IMG/VR virus record: IMGVR_UViG_3300032323_001078
Span: 1-44,090 of that record
Reading direction: 5' to 3' (one strand)
Origin: a virus
DNA length: 44,090 nucleotides
Shown: in pieces, positions 14,265-21,029 of the stretch
Numbering within the stretch: position 1 is the first letter of the stretch
How the letters are laid out: every line of letters begins with the position of its first letter
Made by a program: the position numbers and the translations under genes
Notes under the pieces: model-generated
Told to the model about the DNA's origin: nothing
Seen by the model: the letters and a program-made list of their open reading frames with translations, nothing else
The model's database searches: none

Positions 14265-15152
14265 TTAGTTCCTCAATGTTCTCCTTATTAGGGTGTCGGC
14301 ATCTGGTAGCTCTACACCGTATGTTTGCACCTGACGTTGCTTTTCTTCTGACTCTTTAAGTTCTTTAATACTTCTTAGGGCCTGTACGATTCCCGAACGC
14401 TTGCCGGCTTGCCAACGATAGTTGTTGAAGTCCGAGTAACCAGCACCTATCTTACTGAAAGCAATCTTGCGCCCAGCATGAATATCATCATAAAATACCG
14501 TAGCTTGTTCTGTGGCAAGTTGAAGTTTTTTCTCTGCGTTTAATCTATGAGCAGGGTTAGTTGCATTGCGAACTTCTTGCAAAGCTGAGCTGTAGCGAGA
14601 CACTACTTCTTTAGCCGTGTCCTCATCTCTCATAGTTCTTTGTTCCCAGGCACGACTATAAGGTGGCTGCGGGTTCTCTTCAGGAGCAACTGTCCAAGAA
14701 TCTGAAGTCAAGTTGTATGCGGCATAAGGATTTATATCGACAATATTGCTCTGCTCATTGACGTAAAAGGTAAGCTCATATCCGTGCCAGTTACGAGTAT
14801 CAGGCATTAGTTCGGTATTAAAACCCTCATTAAACATAGATGCAATTTCTGAATCTGAATAGCCTGCATACTCTGTATTTAGTCGCCTAAAGTTTACGTA
14901 GTCTATTCCCACTAAACAATCCAAGTCACCGGGTTCTCTGGAAGCTTCCCATTGATAGGAAACTCCAGAGCCGGCTAACCACACCTGTGTCCATTGGTGT
15001 GGGTTAGAAAAGTGTCTAGCAAGGTAATCAAACAATAACGATAGTACGCCAGTTCGTACCCAAGGCTGCAGCTGCATGCCTTGAAAAAGCTTAGGATCTA
15101 GCTCTGAAGCTGGCGCACTAAAGTAGGACGTGGAGCTAGGAACTATATTCAT
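14265..15152 (-). CDS. Nucleotidyltransferase-like protein, 295 aa
   Basis: The sequence WLAGSGVSYQW, then PGDLDCLVGID, gives the GS and DxD metal-binding motifs (Gly 61, Asp 76, Asp 78) of the polymerase-beta-like nucleotidyltransferase fold, with a third Asp in IVDINPY (residue 139). The C-terminal third is helical and charged. Such proteins transfer a nucleotide to a protein, RNA or small molecule; the substrate cannot be read here. It abuts the HAD-like gene. No MNT/HEPN partner is visible, so a toxin-antitoxin role is not supported. Confidence 0.7.
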   Translation of the reverse strand: MNIVPSSTSYFSAPASELDPKLFQGMQLQPWVRTGVLSLLFDYLARHFSNPHQWTQVWLAGSGVSYQWEASREPGDLDCLVGIDYVNFRRLNTEYAGYSDSEIASMFNEGFNTELMPDTRNWHGYELTFYVNEQSNIVDINPYAAYNLTSDSWTVAPEENPQPPYSRAWEQRTMRDEDTAKEVVSRYSSALQEVRNATNPAHRLNAEKKLQLATEQATVFYDDIHAGRKIAFSKIGAGYSDFNNYRWQAGKRSGIVQALRSIKELKESEEKQRQVQTYGVELPDADTLIRRTLRN

Positions 15153-15196
15153 AGTCTTATTCTTCCCGCTCTTTGTCGGTACGTCTACGTCAAAGG

Positions 15197-15481
15197 TTAT
15201 TCTTTAGGGGTTTGAGCAGACTGAGCCTGTGCAAGTCTAATAACTGTGTACTCTGCAGCAGATTGAGCCTGGATATCCATAAGAATTTCTGAGCAGTAAC
15301 GGCGAACCTCAATGAGGGTAGCCTCACGCTCTAGCGGAAGTGATAGGGCTTGAGTGTTACGCTCTACGTAAACTGAGCCATCTTCTCCCACCAATACAGC
15401 AAAACCTGTGCGGAGTTTAGGTGCATCCTCTGAAGTGGCTGTAGCTTCTACATCCGCTTTTTCTGTGTTGATATCTGTCAT
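15197..15481 (-). CDS. Hypothetical protein, 94 aa
   Basis: A Thr/Ala/Glu-rich N-terminus is followed by a compact middle (TGFAVLVGEDGSVYVERN, LPLEREATLIEVRRYCSEI) and an Ala/Gln-rich helical end. I do not recognise the family. It lies nine bases downstream of the Cys-pair protein and ahead of the nucleotidyltransferase-like gene on the same transcript. Confidence 0.65.
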   Translation of the reverse strand: MTDINTEKADVEATATSEDAPKLRTGFAVLVGEDGSVYVERNTQALSLPLEREATLIEVRRYCSEILMDIQAQSAAEYTVIRLAQAQSAQTPKE

Positions 15482-15490
15482 GTTTATATC

Positions 15491-16072
15491 CTATTCGTAT
15501 AGTTTTGCAGCTTTGCGCTGTTGGGTTACATAGTGGGTTTTTACTGGGCAGAAATCACAAAGAAAGACGTTAGTTCCAGCTGACTTAGCTGCACTCATCA
15601 TACCTAGATCTTTACGTAACTCTGCTGTGTTCTTTGGTACAAGACGCTTGTTCTTTGCACGCCAGTCTCCGCAGTCTTCTTTTGGACGCAAGTGCTCAGA
15701 GTAGCACTTCATAGCATCATCATAGAAAGTTGCTTTAGTAGTGTAATAGTCTGGGTCAATATCTGCAAGACCGCCACCTACACGGTTACGCAAGTTTTCA
15801 ATAACCTGTTTACGTACTTCGGGGCGAGCATAGGTCTTAGCACCAATTTTAGATAAGAAACCGTTGTGTGGAATGCCAGCAGATTCGTGCTTGTCTACAA
15901 GAATTTGAAGCAACACGTCATCATCAGGGTTACCTTCAAAATCAGGCAACTCTTCAATTGTTTTACAGTTGTAACAGTACAAGAGACGGATCTTTTCCCC
16001 GTCATCTTTAATCTCTGTGTATGTTCCTTGATCGGCAGGTTGTCCGCCTTGACCTAAGATAGGTATGGTCAT
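15491..16072 (-). CDS. Putative zinc-binding protein, 193 aa
   Basis: CYNC near residues 33-36 and CDFC near 172-175 followed by a PVKTH segment can form one zinc site from distant halves. Two further Cys lie between (CYSEH and CGDW). The middle contains a Lys/Arg-rich helix (YARPEVRKQVIENLRNRVGGG). No catalytic motif is seen. The gene is between the Pro/Lys-rich protein at 16101 and the small protein at 15197, in one minus-strand operon. The role is unknown. Confidence 0.65.
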   Translation of the reverse strand: MTIPILGQGGQPADQGTYTEIKDDGEKIRLLYCYNCKTIEELPDFEGNPDDDVLLQILVDKHESAGIPHNGFLSKIGAKTYARPEVRKQVIENLRNRVGGGLADIDPDYYTTKATFYDDAMKCYSEHLRPKEDCGDWRAKNKRLVPKNTAELRKDLGMMSAAKSAGTNVFLCDFCPVKTHYVTQQRKAAKLYE

Positions 16073-16100
16073 ATATCCCCCTAATAGTAGAGGCCCAATA

Positions 16101-17363
16101 CTACCCTATTTCTTTAGCCTTCTTCGCAGCCTCTACAGCCTGGGCATTCTTAGCAACAAGGGCCTTATATCTTTCTGAACCGCCACGGCCTTCTTCTTGG
16201 GCTAACTCAAAGGCAGAGGTACGACTACTTCCAGGAACCATTAACTGGTTTTCAGTCATGTCAATCTCTGCACGCTTGTTTTTTTCTTCTTGCTCTACCA
16301 AGTACTTTTGCAATCCACCGCCGGCGTACTTTGGCTTAAATGGTTTTCCAATAGTGACTTCTTTTGCCCTATTATTTGTTTTAGAAAAACCTCTAGCTGG
16401 AGGTAGTTCTACGTGATTCTTGTGAGACTCAACCTCTAAAGGATACTTCTCTGGGTGCCAATCAATATCTCCCGCACCGAACCCAATAGGTTGATTTACT
16501 GTAAAACCATAGGCTTGCGTACCATCTGGATTAAGTGTATTTGCTAAAGGCTTTGGCTCTTCTACCCTGCTGTTCTTGACCCTACCTCCGCGAGCATTCT
16601 TTTCTTTATTGTTACCTGGGACTACGCCGGGCATTATGCTCATAGGTGGCTGTTCTTTACGAAGATAGTCTGGATGACGCTCTTCTTTTTCGTAATCACC
16701 AGTCTCTGGATCAATCTCCCTTAATCTATGTACCGAGCTTTGATGACCGCCCTTAATTTTAGCAACGTCTATAACGTCCTCTACTTGTCTGCGAGAGTGT
16801 GCTTCGGGTCCAGGCTGTCCTACGTTTATGTTTTTACGGTCAAAGATAGCGTCTTCTCCACGCATTCCTATAGAATAAAGACCCATTTCCATAGTAGTTC
16901 TTAGTTGTAGTTTCTCTAGTCTAGTTCTATTAGTTTCTCTAATTACATCTCTAGGTTTAATTGGCCAAGTTTGAGGATAGGGAGAAGTTAATGCAGTATT
17001 GTGGTCAGGATTTATTTCTTTTTTACGAGCATTAGTAGTTAGTTGCGCAGCATGTTTGTCGCAAACTGGAGTAGCCTGCTCCACATACTCTCCAGGAGCT
17101 TGCCAAAAAGTAGTTGCTGGTTTACAGCTACCACCTTTAGTAGCTTTACAATCTAAGTAATTTTTATCTAGTGAAGATCGAGCAGCATATCCGCCCGTCA
17201 TAGTTGCATCAGGTTTGTTTCTATACAGGTGGGAGGTATCTACAGTTCCGGTTGAGTAATCAACGGGTTTGTAGGTAGGTTGTGCTGGTTTTTCTACAGC
17301 AAAATCTGAGGTATCGTAAATACTTTTTGGCTCAGGTTTAGCGAAAGGATCATCAATCGCCAT
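16101..17363 (-). CDS. Large low-complexity hypothetical protein, 420 aa
   Basis: The protein is rich in Pro, Lys, Asn and Gly with few hydrophobic stretches, so it is probably largely extended or disordered. One Cys-bearing region (LDCKATKGGSC, then PVCDKH, about residues 70-115) may bind zinc. The C-terminus is a charged helix. Its position at the end of a run of small basic proteins suggests a DNA- or virion-associated role, which is inference. It shares one base with the upstream gene. Confidence 0.6.
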   Translation of the reverse strand: MAIDDPFAKPEPKSIYDTSDFAVEKPAQPTYKPVDYSTGTVDTSHLYRNKPDATMTGGYAARSSLDKNYLDCKATKGGSCKPATTFWQAPGEYVEQATPVCDKHAAQLTTNARKKEINPDHNTALTSPYPQTWPIKPRDVIRETNRTRLEKLQLRTTMEMGLYSIGMRGEDAIFDRKNINVGQPGPEAHSRRQVEDVIDVAKIKGGHQSSVHRLREIDPETGDYEKEERHPDYLRKEQPPMSIMPGVVPGNNKEKNARGGRVKNSRVEEPKPLANTLNPDGTQAYGFTVNQPIGFGAGDIDWHPEKYPLEVESHKNHVELPPARGFSKTNNRAKEVTIGKPFKPKYAGGGLQKYLVEQEEKNKRAEIDMTENQLMVPGSSRTSAFELAQEEGRGGSERYKALVAKNAQAVEAAKKAKEIG

Positions 17364-17563
17364 TATTTTTTCTTCCTGGGTTCTCTAATCTCTGCAGCAA
17401 GTTTACGTTGCGCAGAACTATCTCTAATCCCCATAGGACCAGTAAACTCGTTATCATCTGGAATACCGCTAGCTTTTACAGCCGCTTCAATATCTGCAGA
17501 AGAAACTATGCCGCTTCTACGTTGAAAAGTAGGGCGTCCTTTGTCACGACGAGGTACGTTCAT
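17363..17563 (-). CDS. Small basic protein, 66 aa
   Basis: An Arg/Lys-rich N-terminus (MNVPRRDKGRPTFQRR), a short helix (SADIEAAVKASGIPDD) and a Lys/Arg tail (EPRKKK) suggest nucleic-acid or phosphate binding. No family is recognised. It abuts its neighbours closely on both sides, which supports a real gene within the basic-protein cluster. Confidence 0.6.
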   Translation of the reverse strand: MNVPRRDKGRPTFQRRSGIVSSADIEAAVKASGIPDDNEFTGPMGIRDSSAQRKLAAEIREPRKKK

Positions 17564-17565
17564 AA

Positions 17566-17958
17566 TTAGTACCCTTCAGGCTTATTAGCTGCTTTTTTAC
17601 CTCGGATTACAACTCCGTTTAGGATAGAAGATACGTTTTCGTGTGAGCCAACTCCCAAACCGCGTGCGGTAAACCTATCAAACTTATCGTGATCGTCTAT
17701 ACGAATCGGGCCCTTAAAATCATTAAATACGTGCTCGCCTGCGCCTTGATCAAAGTGACCTTGACGAGTCTGCATATGTGTATTATCTAAAGGCATAATA
17801 GCGTCCATAGCCTTATCAGCCATATTGCCTAAACCTTCTTTTGCAAAACCACCTAAAGTCTTTGCTACCTTTGCTGCGCCTTCTTCTCTGTACTGTTTTG
17901 CGGCAGGGGAAGATTTTAACTTACTGATTAGAGATTTTTTCTTCTTGCCGTCATCCAT
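17566..17958 (-). CDS. Hypothetical protein with a basic N-terminus, 130 aa
   Basis: The N-terminus (MDDGKKKKSLISKLKSS) is strongly basic. Ala/Gly/Lys-rich amphipathic helix follows to about residue 55, then a more globular region with His and Asp (HMQTRQGHFDQGAGEHVFNDF) and IRIDDHDKFDRF. The helix could bind membrane or DNA. No family is recognised. It belongs to the minus-strand cluster of small basic proteins. Confidence 0.6.
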   Translation of the reverse strand: MDDGKKKKSLISKLKSSPAAKQYREEGAAKVAKTLGGFAKEGLGNMADKAMDAIMPLDNTHMQTRQGHFDQGAGEHVFNDFKGPIRIDDHDKFDRFTARGLGVGSHENVSSILNGVVIRGKKAANKPEGY

Positions 17959-17973
17959 GGTAGGAAGTATCCT

Positions 17974-18258
17974 TTAGTAGTTAGCGCCCATTTGGTTGTT
18001 TTCAATATCTGCAACCGGAGTCGCTGAACGACGAGCCGAAGAAGTAGCATCTGACAATGGACTTACCTTTACAGGAGTCTCTTGATCGATGAAGCCATAG
18101 TTTTGATAAGGATGAAGCCCTCTACGGTTTGCACGTACAAGGTCATCTCCAGTAGAAGGATCTACCACAGTGGTATTTGGACGAACCTTGCGGTACTTAC
18201 CGTCTGTTGAGCCTTCATCCATAGACTTATTGAGTGAGCGTGATTGGTTAGTAGCCAT
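17974..18258 (-). CDS. Hypothetical basic protein, 94 aa
   Basis: The sequence is polar, with many Ser, Asn, Arg and Asp and no membrane segment. A short motif NRRGLHPYQNYGFID lies in the middle. The composition matches neighbouring genes of the cluster. It starts three bases after the upstream stop. The function is unknown. Confidence 0.6.
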   Translation of the reverse strand: MATNQSRSLNKSMDEGSTDGKYRKVRPNTTVVDPSTGDDLVRANRRGLHPYQNYGFIDQETPVKVSPLSDATSSARRSATPVADIENNQMGANY

Positions 18259-18261
18259 TAG

Positions 18262-18519
18262 TTATCCTTTGTTTGTGTCTCTGTAGCTTCCTCGCACAAT
18301 TTCAGTGCCGGAAGGTCCCTTTGAGCCCTTTGGAATTGTTCTTACAGAATCCATTGGTTCACGCCATTGATTAGCTTTTGCGCCACCTGATGTCCAAGGG
18401 TCTGCTGCGTGAGCGTCGTTATCTGCTTTAGCAGCTGCGGTTACGCGACCTAAAAGAGCAAGTCCTTCAGGTGATTTAAATCCTTTACGGACTTTTTCTC
18501 TACGTGGTACGAAACTCAT
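18262..18519 (-). CDS. Hypothetical basic protein, 85 aa
   Basis: The start MSFVPRREKVRKGF resembles the MNVPRRDKGRPTF start of the protein encoded at 17363-17563, suggesting a shared N-terminal motif. The rest is Gly/Ser/Lys-rich. It overlaps the upstream gene by four bases. Near its end the coding strand reads GACACAAACAAA, a partial match to the dispersed repeat. Confidence 0.6.
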   Translation of the reverse strand: MSFVPRREKVRKGFKSPEGLALLGRVTAAAKADNDAHAADPWTSGGAKANQWREPMDSVRTIPKGSKGPSGTEIVRGSYRDTNKG

Positions 18520-18884
18520 TGTTTGCCTTTCTTGGTGCTAGGTGCGTCCTTCTTGTTTAAATCTTCTTTTGTCTTTAACTTATTAGGCACTACCTTGTAA
18601 GACTTTTCAAAGTGAGAGTCTTTAGCTTTTTTACGACCAAGATCCTCTCCCTTTGACTTAGGAGTCATAGGACCACGATCAGGATTCATATGAGGGTTTT
18701 TATCTTTAGGTTCTCGACCAATGTTCTGATTGTCTTTTGACTTAGGCTTAGGGTTCTTTTTACCATCCATAGTCTTACTCTCGTACTTGTACTCAGTCTT
18801 TTTAGCCAAACCTTTTTTATCCTTTTTAGGGATGCCAAAGTTCTTCTTGTCTGGGCCGTCTGGGGAAGCCATTGCAGTCTTCAT
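18516..18884 (-). CDS. Lys-rich low-complexity protein, 122 aa
   Basis: About one residue in four is Lys, with many Asp, Pro and Asn and almost no large hydrophobics. It is probably disordered and could bind nucleic acid. Start at ATG 18884 is kept; an internal Met six residues in (MASPDG) is an alternative. It overlaps the downstream gene by four bases. No family is recognised. Confidence 0.6.
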   Translation of the reverse strand: MKTAMASPDGPDKKNFGIPKKDKKGLAKKTEYKYESKTMDGKKNPKPKSKDNQNIGREPKDKNPHMNPDRGPMTPKSKGEDLGRKKAKDSHFEKSYKVVPNKLKTKEDLNKKDAPSTKKGKQ

Positions 18885-18917
18885 GCTTGTAGTATCTCTC
18901 TATCTTCTTAAATTGTC

Positions 18918-19241
18918 TTAGTAATCCATGCCCGGTCTTGATTTAGGGCGCTTTAAGATTCTAGGCCTAATAACCTTCTTGGTTCTAGCTACATACTTTG
19001 GGGTGTTTCTTCGTCGAGCAATACCCTGCTCACTGCCAGGGTTTAGGGTGTAAGACTGACCCGCCGTCCACTTACCTGAGGAACGCTTGCTCCAGGTCTC
19101 AGCTGACCTAACTTGTCTGACTGAAGTTGTGGTTGGGGCTACCTTAGAAACTCTAGGCTTTGGAGCACCAGAAGCGGTAGTAGTTGCTTTAGGTGTAGAA
19201 CGACGTGGAGGCTTTCCCCCTGTATTTGCTTTAGCGGCCAT
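18918..19241 (-). CDS. Arg/Lys/Thr-rich basic protein, 107 aa
   Basis: The N-terminal half is Thr/Pro/Lys-rich and the C-terminal half is dense in Arg and Lys (IARRRNTPKYVARTKK, RPRILKRPKSRPG). Histone-like or ribosomal-tail-like composition suggests DNA or RNA binding, by inference. It overlaps the upstream zinc-ribbon gene by 11 bases. Confidence 0.6.
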   Translation of the reverse strand: MAAKANTGGKPPRRSTPKATTTASGAPKPRVSKVAPTTTSVRQVRSAETWSKRSSGKWTAGQSYTLNPGSEQGIARRRNTPKYVARTKKVIRPRILKRPKSRPGMDY

Positions 19242-19410
19242 TGCTCATCGCCTTTTTCATATGCTTACCATAGAGACCATTGCGGCAGCTAGGGCACATC
19301 TTGCCATCTGTATACATAGCTTCAACTGGGTTCATAAATAGGCCGCACTTCGGACACTCAACACTACCGTCATAGATAGTCTCTGTGCTAATAATTTCAC
19401 GGTTTGCCAT
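19231..19410 (-). CDS. Small zinc-ribbon protein, 59 aa
   Basis: I place the start at the ATG at 19410 (MANREIIS). Longer versions use TTG or ATG without a ribosome binding site and run into a different small gene at 19397-19540. CPKC and CPSC pairs, about 21 residues apart, form a classic zinc ribbon. The tail is basic (GKHMKKAMSNGR). The role is unknown; it may bind nucleic acid or protein. Confidence 0.65.
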   Translation of the reverse strand: MANREIISTETIYDGSVECPKCGLFMNPVEAMYTDGKMCPSCRNGLYGKHMKKAMSNGR

Positions 19411-19540
19411 GGAAAAACCACCCGGTATTTCTACTACTTGGGTCATCAGAAAAGGAAAAAGGTTTTTCTTTAGGCTTATCAACCTTTTCTTTCTTTGGTT
19501 GACGCTTTGGGTCGTTTGCTCTGTCTTTAGGATTACTCAT
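19397..19540 (-). CDS. Small Lys/Pro-rich protein, 47 aa
   Basis: An ATG at 19540 begins two bases after the upstream stop and the frame ends 14 bases into the zinc-ribbon gene. The product is basic for its first 27 residues (MSNPKDRANDPKRQPKKEK) and then aromatic and polar, ending GWFFHGKP. Tight spacing on both sides supports a real gene. The function is unknown. Confidence 0.55.
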   Translation of the reverse strand: MSNPKDRANDPKRQPKKEKVDKPKEKPFSFSDDPSSRNTGWFFHGKP

Positions 19541-19542
19541 AA

Positions 19543-19893
19543 TTACCACACGCTTTCCGAAACGTTTCTGCCAGTTCCCTGGTAAGAACCGTTAGATTGA
19601 CTGAAGTCCGTACGAGTTGGCTGGAACTCTGAGTCTACGTTCATAACGTCCATGATTCCAAGCTCACGTGTTCTGTAACCGTACCGTGGTGGGAACAACT
19701 CTACTTGAGGTAGTGGTGGACGAACTAAGTCTTGAATCATCATTGAAGGAAGAGTAACTGAGCGCACAGCTCTAGTTAATAAAGCTTCTTGTACGCTTGC
19801 AAAAGGGCCCATATAGTCATACCGGATCTGTGGTCCGTTATCTACTATAGGCCTGCCTTTAGTATGATCATAAATACTGTCTTGTTGTGGCAT
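19543..19893 (-). CDS. Hypothetical protein, 116 aa
   Basis: ATG at 19893 (MPQQDSIYDHTKGRP) overlaps the upstream stop as TAATG and is preferred over a GTG nine bases earlier. The protein is Pro- and Arg-containing with a hydrophobic middle (VTLPSMMIQDLVRPPLPQVELFPP). No motif is recognised. It lies among the structural-looking small genes of the minus-strand block. Confidence 0.6.
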   Translation of the reverse strand: MPQQDSIYDHTKGRPIVDNGPQIRYDYMGPFASVQEALLTRAVRSVTLPSMMIQDLVRPPLPQVELFPPRYGYRTRELGIMDVMNVDSEFQPTRTDFSQSNGSYQGTGRNVSESVW

Positions 19894-20426
19894 TATTTCC
19901 ACCTTGGCTGTAGATGTACAAACCTTTGTGCAACTCTAGGATTAAATTCTGCAGGAACGTTTGCAGAAATGTTTGCCTTACCGTCGTTAACTAGGTGCGG
20001 CGCAGGAGCTAACTCTTGCTTAGGTGCGTTTCTACGAACATTCATAGTAACAACGCCATCGTCTTCTATAAGCTGAGCGCCTACTTTAATTCTACGATCA
20101 GGTTTTAAGTTCTCAGGCCACATGTACTCGCCCGGATCAATTCTTTCGCCCTTGTGAACTCCGCGTTGGTATCCTCGCTGGTTCTGTCTACCCTTTAAAG
20201 AATCTAAAACTGTATCTGTTCCATTACCGCGATCATCACGACGTGAACGAATAGTTCCTAGGTAACCGTCTGGATATTCTGCAGAGGGAGTTCTACCTAT
20301 ACCAAGACGCAAGAAATCCATAGAGCTGCGAGGTACGATAGGCGTTCCGCCACCACCTGTGGTGGTGTAAGCGCCTACGTACCCGCTAGCTCCTAGGTAC
20401 TGCCAATTTTGGTGTGAGGAAGGCAT
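19893..20426 (-). CDS. Hypothetical Gly/Arg-rich protein, 177 aa
   Basis: The N-terminus (NWQYLGASGYVGAYTTTGGGG) is Gly/Tyr-rich; the middle is Arg/Asp-rich and polar; the C-terminus is Asn/Pro/Arg. The composition is compatible with a virion or scaffold component, but that is only inference. It follows two membrane proteins on the same strand and overlaps the next gene by one base. Confidence 0.6.
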   Translation of the reverse strand: MPSSHQNWQYLGASGYVGAYTTTGGGGTPIVPRSSMDFLRLGIGRTPSAEYPDGYLGTIRSRRDDRGNGTDTVLDSLKGRQNQRGYQRGVHKGERIDPGEYMWPENLKPDRRIKVGAQLIEDDGVVTMNVRRNAPKQELAPAPHLVNDGKANISANVPAEFNPRVAQRFVHLQPRWK

Positions 20427-20435
20427 AGAAGAAGT

Positions 20436-20723
20436 TTACGGCTTCTTTTTAGTTGTGGCTTTCTTAGCTACCTTCTTCTTTGAGCCATCAATAATGTCAT
20501 TTAGTTGCTTAGTGATCTCAGGAAGGGCTAGGTTGGCTACAAGGCCGAATGCTGGGTCCTTCTTGTTCAATGCACGTAGGGCTACTGGAAGGATGGCTGC
20601 TAAGCCGGCTGCTACGAGTGCCTTAGGGTCAGTATTGCCTGTTGCCCAGAGTGCGGTAACCGCTGCTAAAAATGAACGGCCGTATGAAGCAAGCACTGCT
20701 GTTAATTTTGGATCGAGTTTCAT
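20436..20723 (-). CDS. Small membrane protein, holin candidate, 95 aa
   Basis: Two hydrophobic segments (about residues 15-28 and 34-50) flank a short polar turn. A basic tail follows (GSKKKVAKKATTKKKP). The layout fits class II holins or membrane-anchored phage proteins. A second membrane protein is immediately upstream, and the CHAP endolysin cassette is on the divergent strand about 4 kb away. Holin is a hypothesis. Confidence 0.6.
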   Translation of the reverse strand: MKLDPKLTAVLASYGRSFLAAVTALWATGNTDPKALVAAGLAAILPVALRALNKKDPAFGLVANLALPEITKQLNDIIDGSKKKVAKKATTKKKP

Positions 20724-20725
20724 AT

Positions 20726-20932
20726 TTACTCCTTGTTGTTTCGTTCTGCGATCATAATATATAGATCGTCAATTCTTGATTCTAATCTGTTAACGGCATC
20801 TTTTAAACTACTACCAGAGTTTGGCTTAAGTTCAGAAAGATAGTGTTTAACCATCCAACGAATCATAACAGCAAATGCGCCGATTAAAGAAGTTATTGAG
20901 AGCGCAAACGCTGCCCAGTCTTGAGGTGTCAT
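20726..20932 (-). CDS. Small membrane protein with coiled-coil tail, 68 aa
   Basis: One strong transmembrane segment (residues 6-28) is followed by a basic patch and a coiled-coil-like helix (KDAVNRLESRIDDLYIMIAERN). The form resembles holins or antiholins of other phages. It is the first gene of the minus-strand block after the divergent promoter region at 20933-21029. Confidence 0.6.
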   Translation of the reverse strand: MTPQDWAAFALSITSLIGAFAVMIRWMVKHYLSELKPNSGSSLKDAVNRLESRIDDLYIMIAERNNKE

Positions 20933-20952
20933 TAAGTCTCCAAGAAATCAAG

Positions 20953-20980
20953 TTGTAGGCGTAACTATGATACATAAAAT
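20953..20980 (+). promoter_or_regulatory. Candidate promoter for the 21-25 kb cassette
   Basis: TTGTAG (20953-20958) and TAAAAT (20975-20980) are 16 bases apart, in the divergent gap upstream of the PA14 gene. The -10 matches TATAAT at five of six positions. It sits about 50 bases before the probable translation start. Confidence 0.45.
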
Positions 20981-21029
20981 ACACCTAGTCATGTTAAAGT
21001 ATGAACATAGTTAAGAAGGAGATAAAATA

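Noticed and set aside
14265-15152. MNT/HEPN toxin-antitoxin system
   Set aside because: The nucleotidyltransferase-like protein is larger than MntA-type antitoxins and no HEPN-type gene is adjacent.
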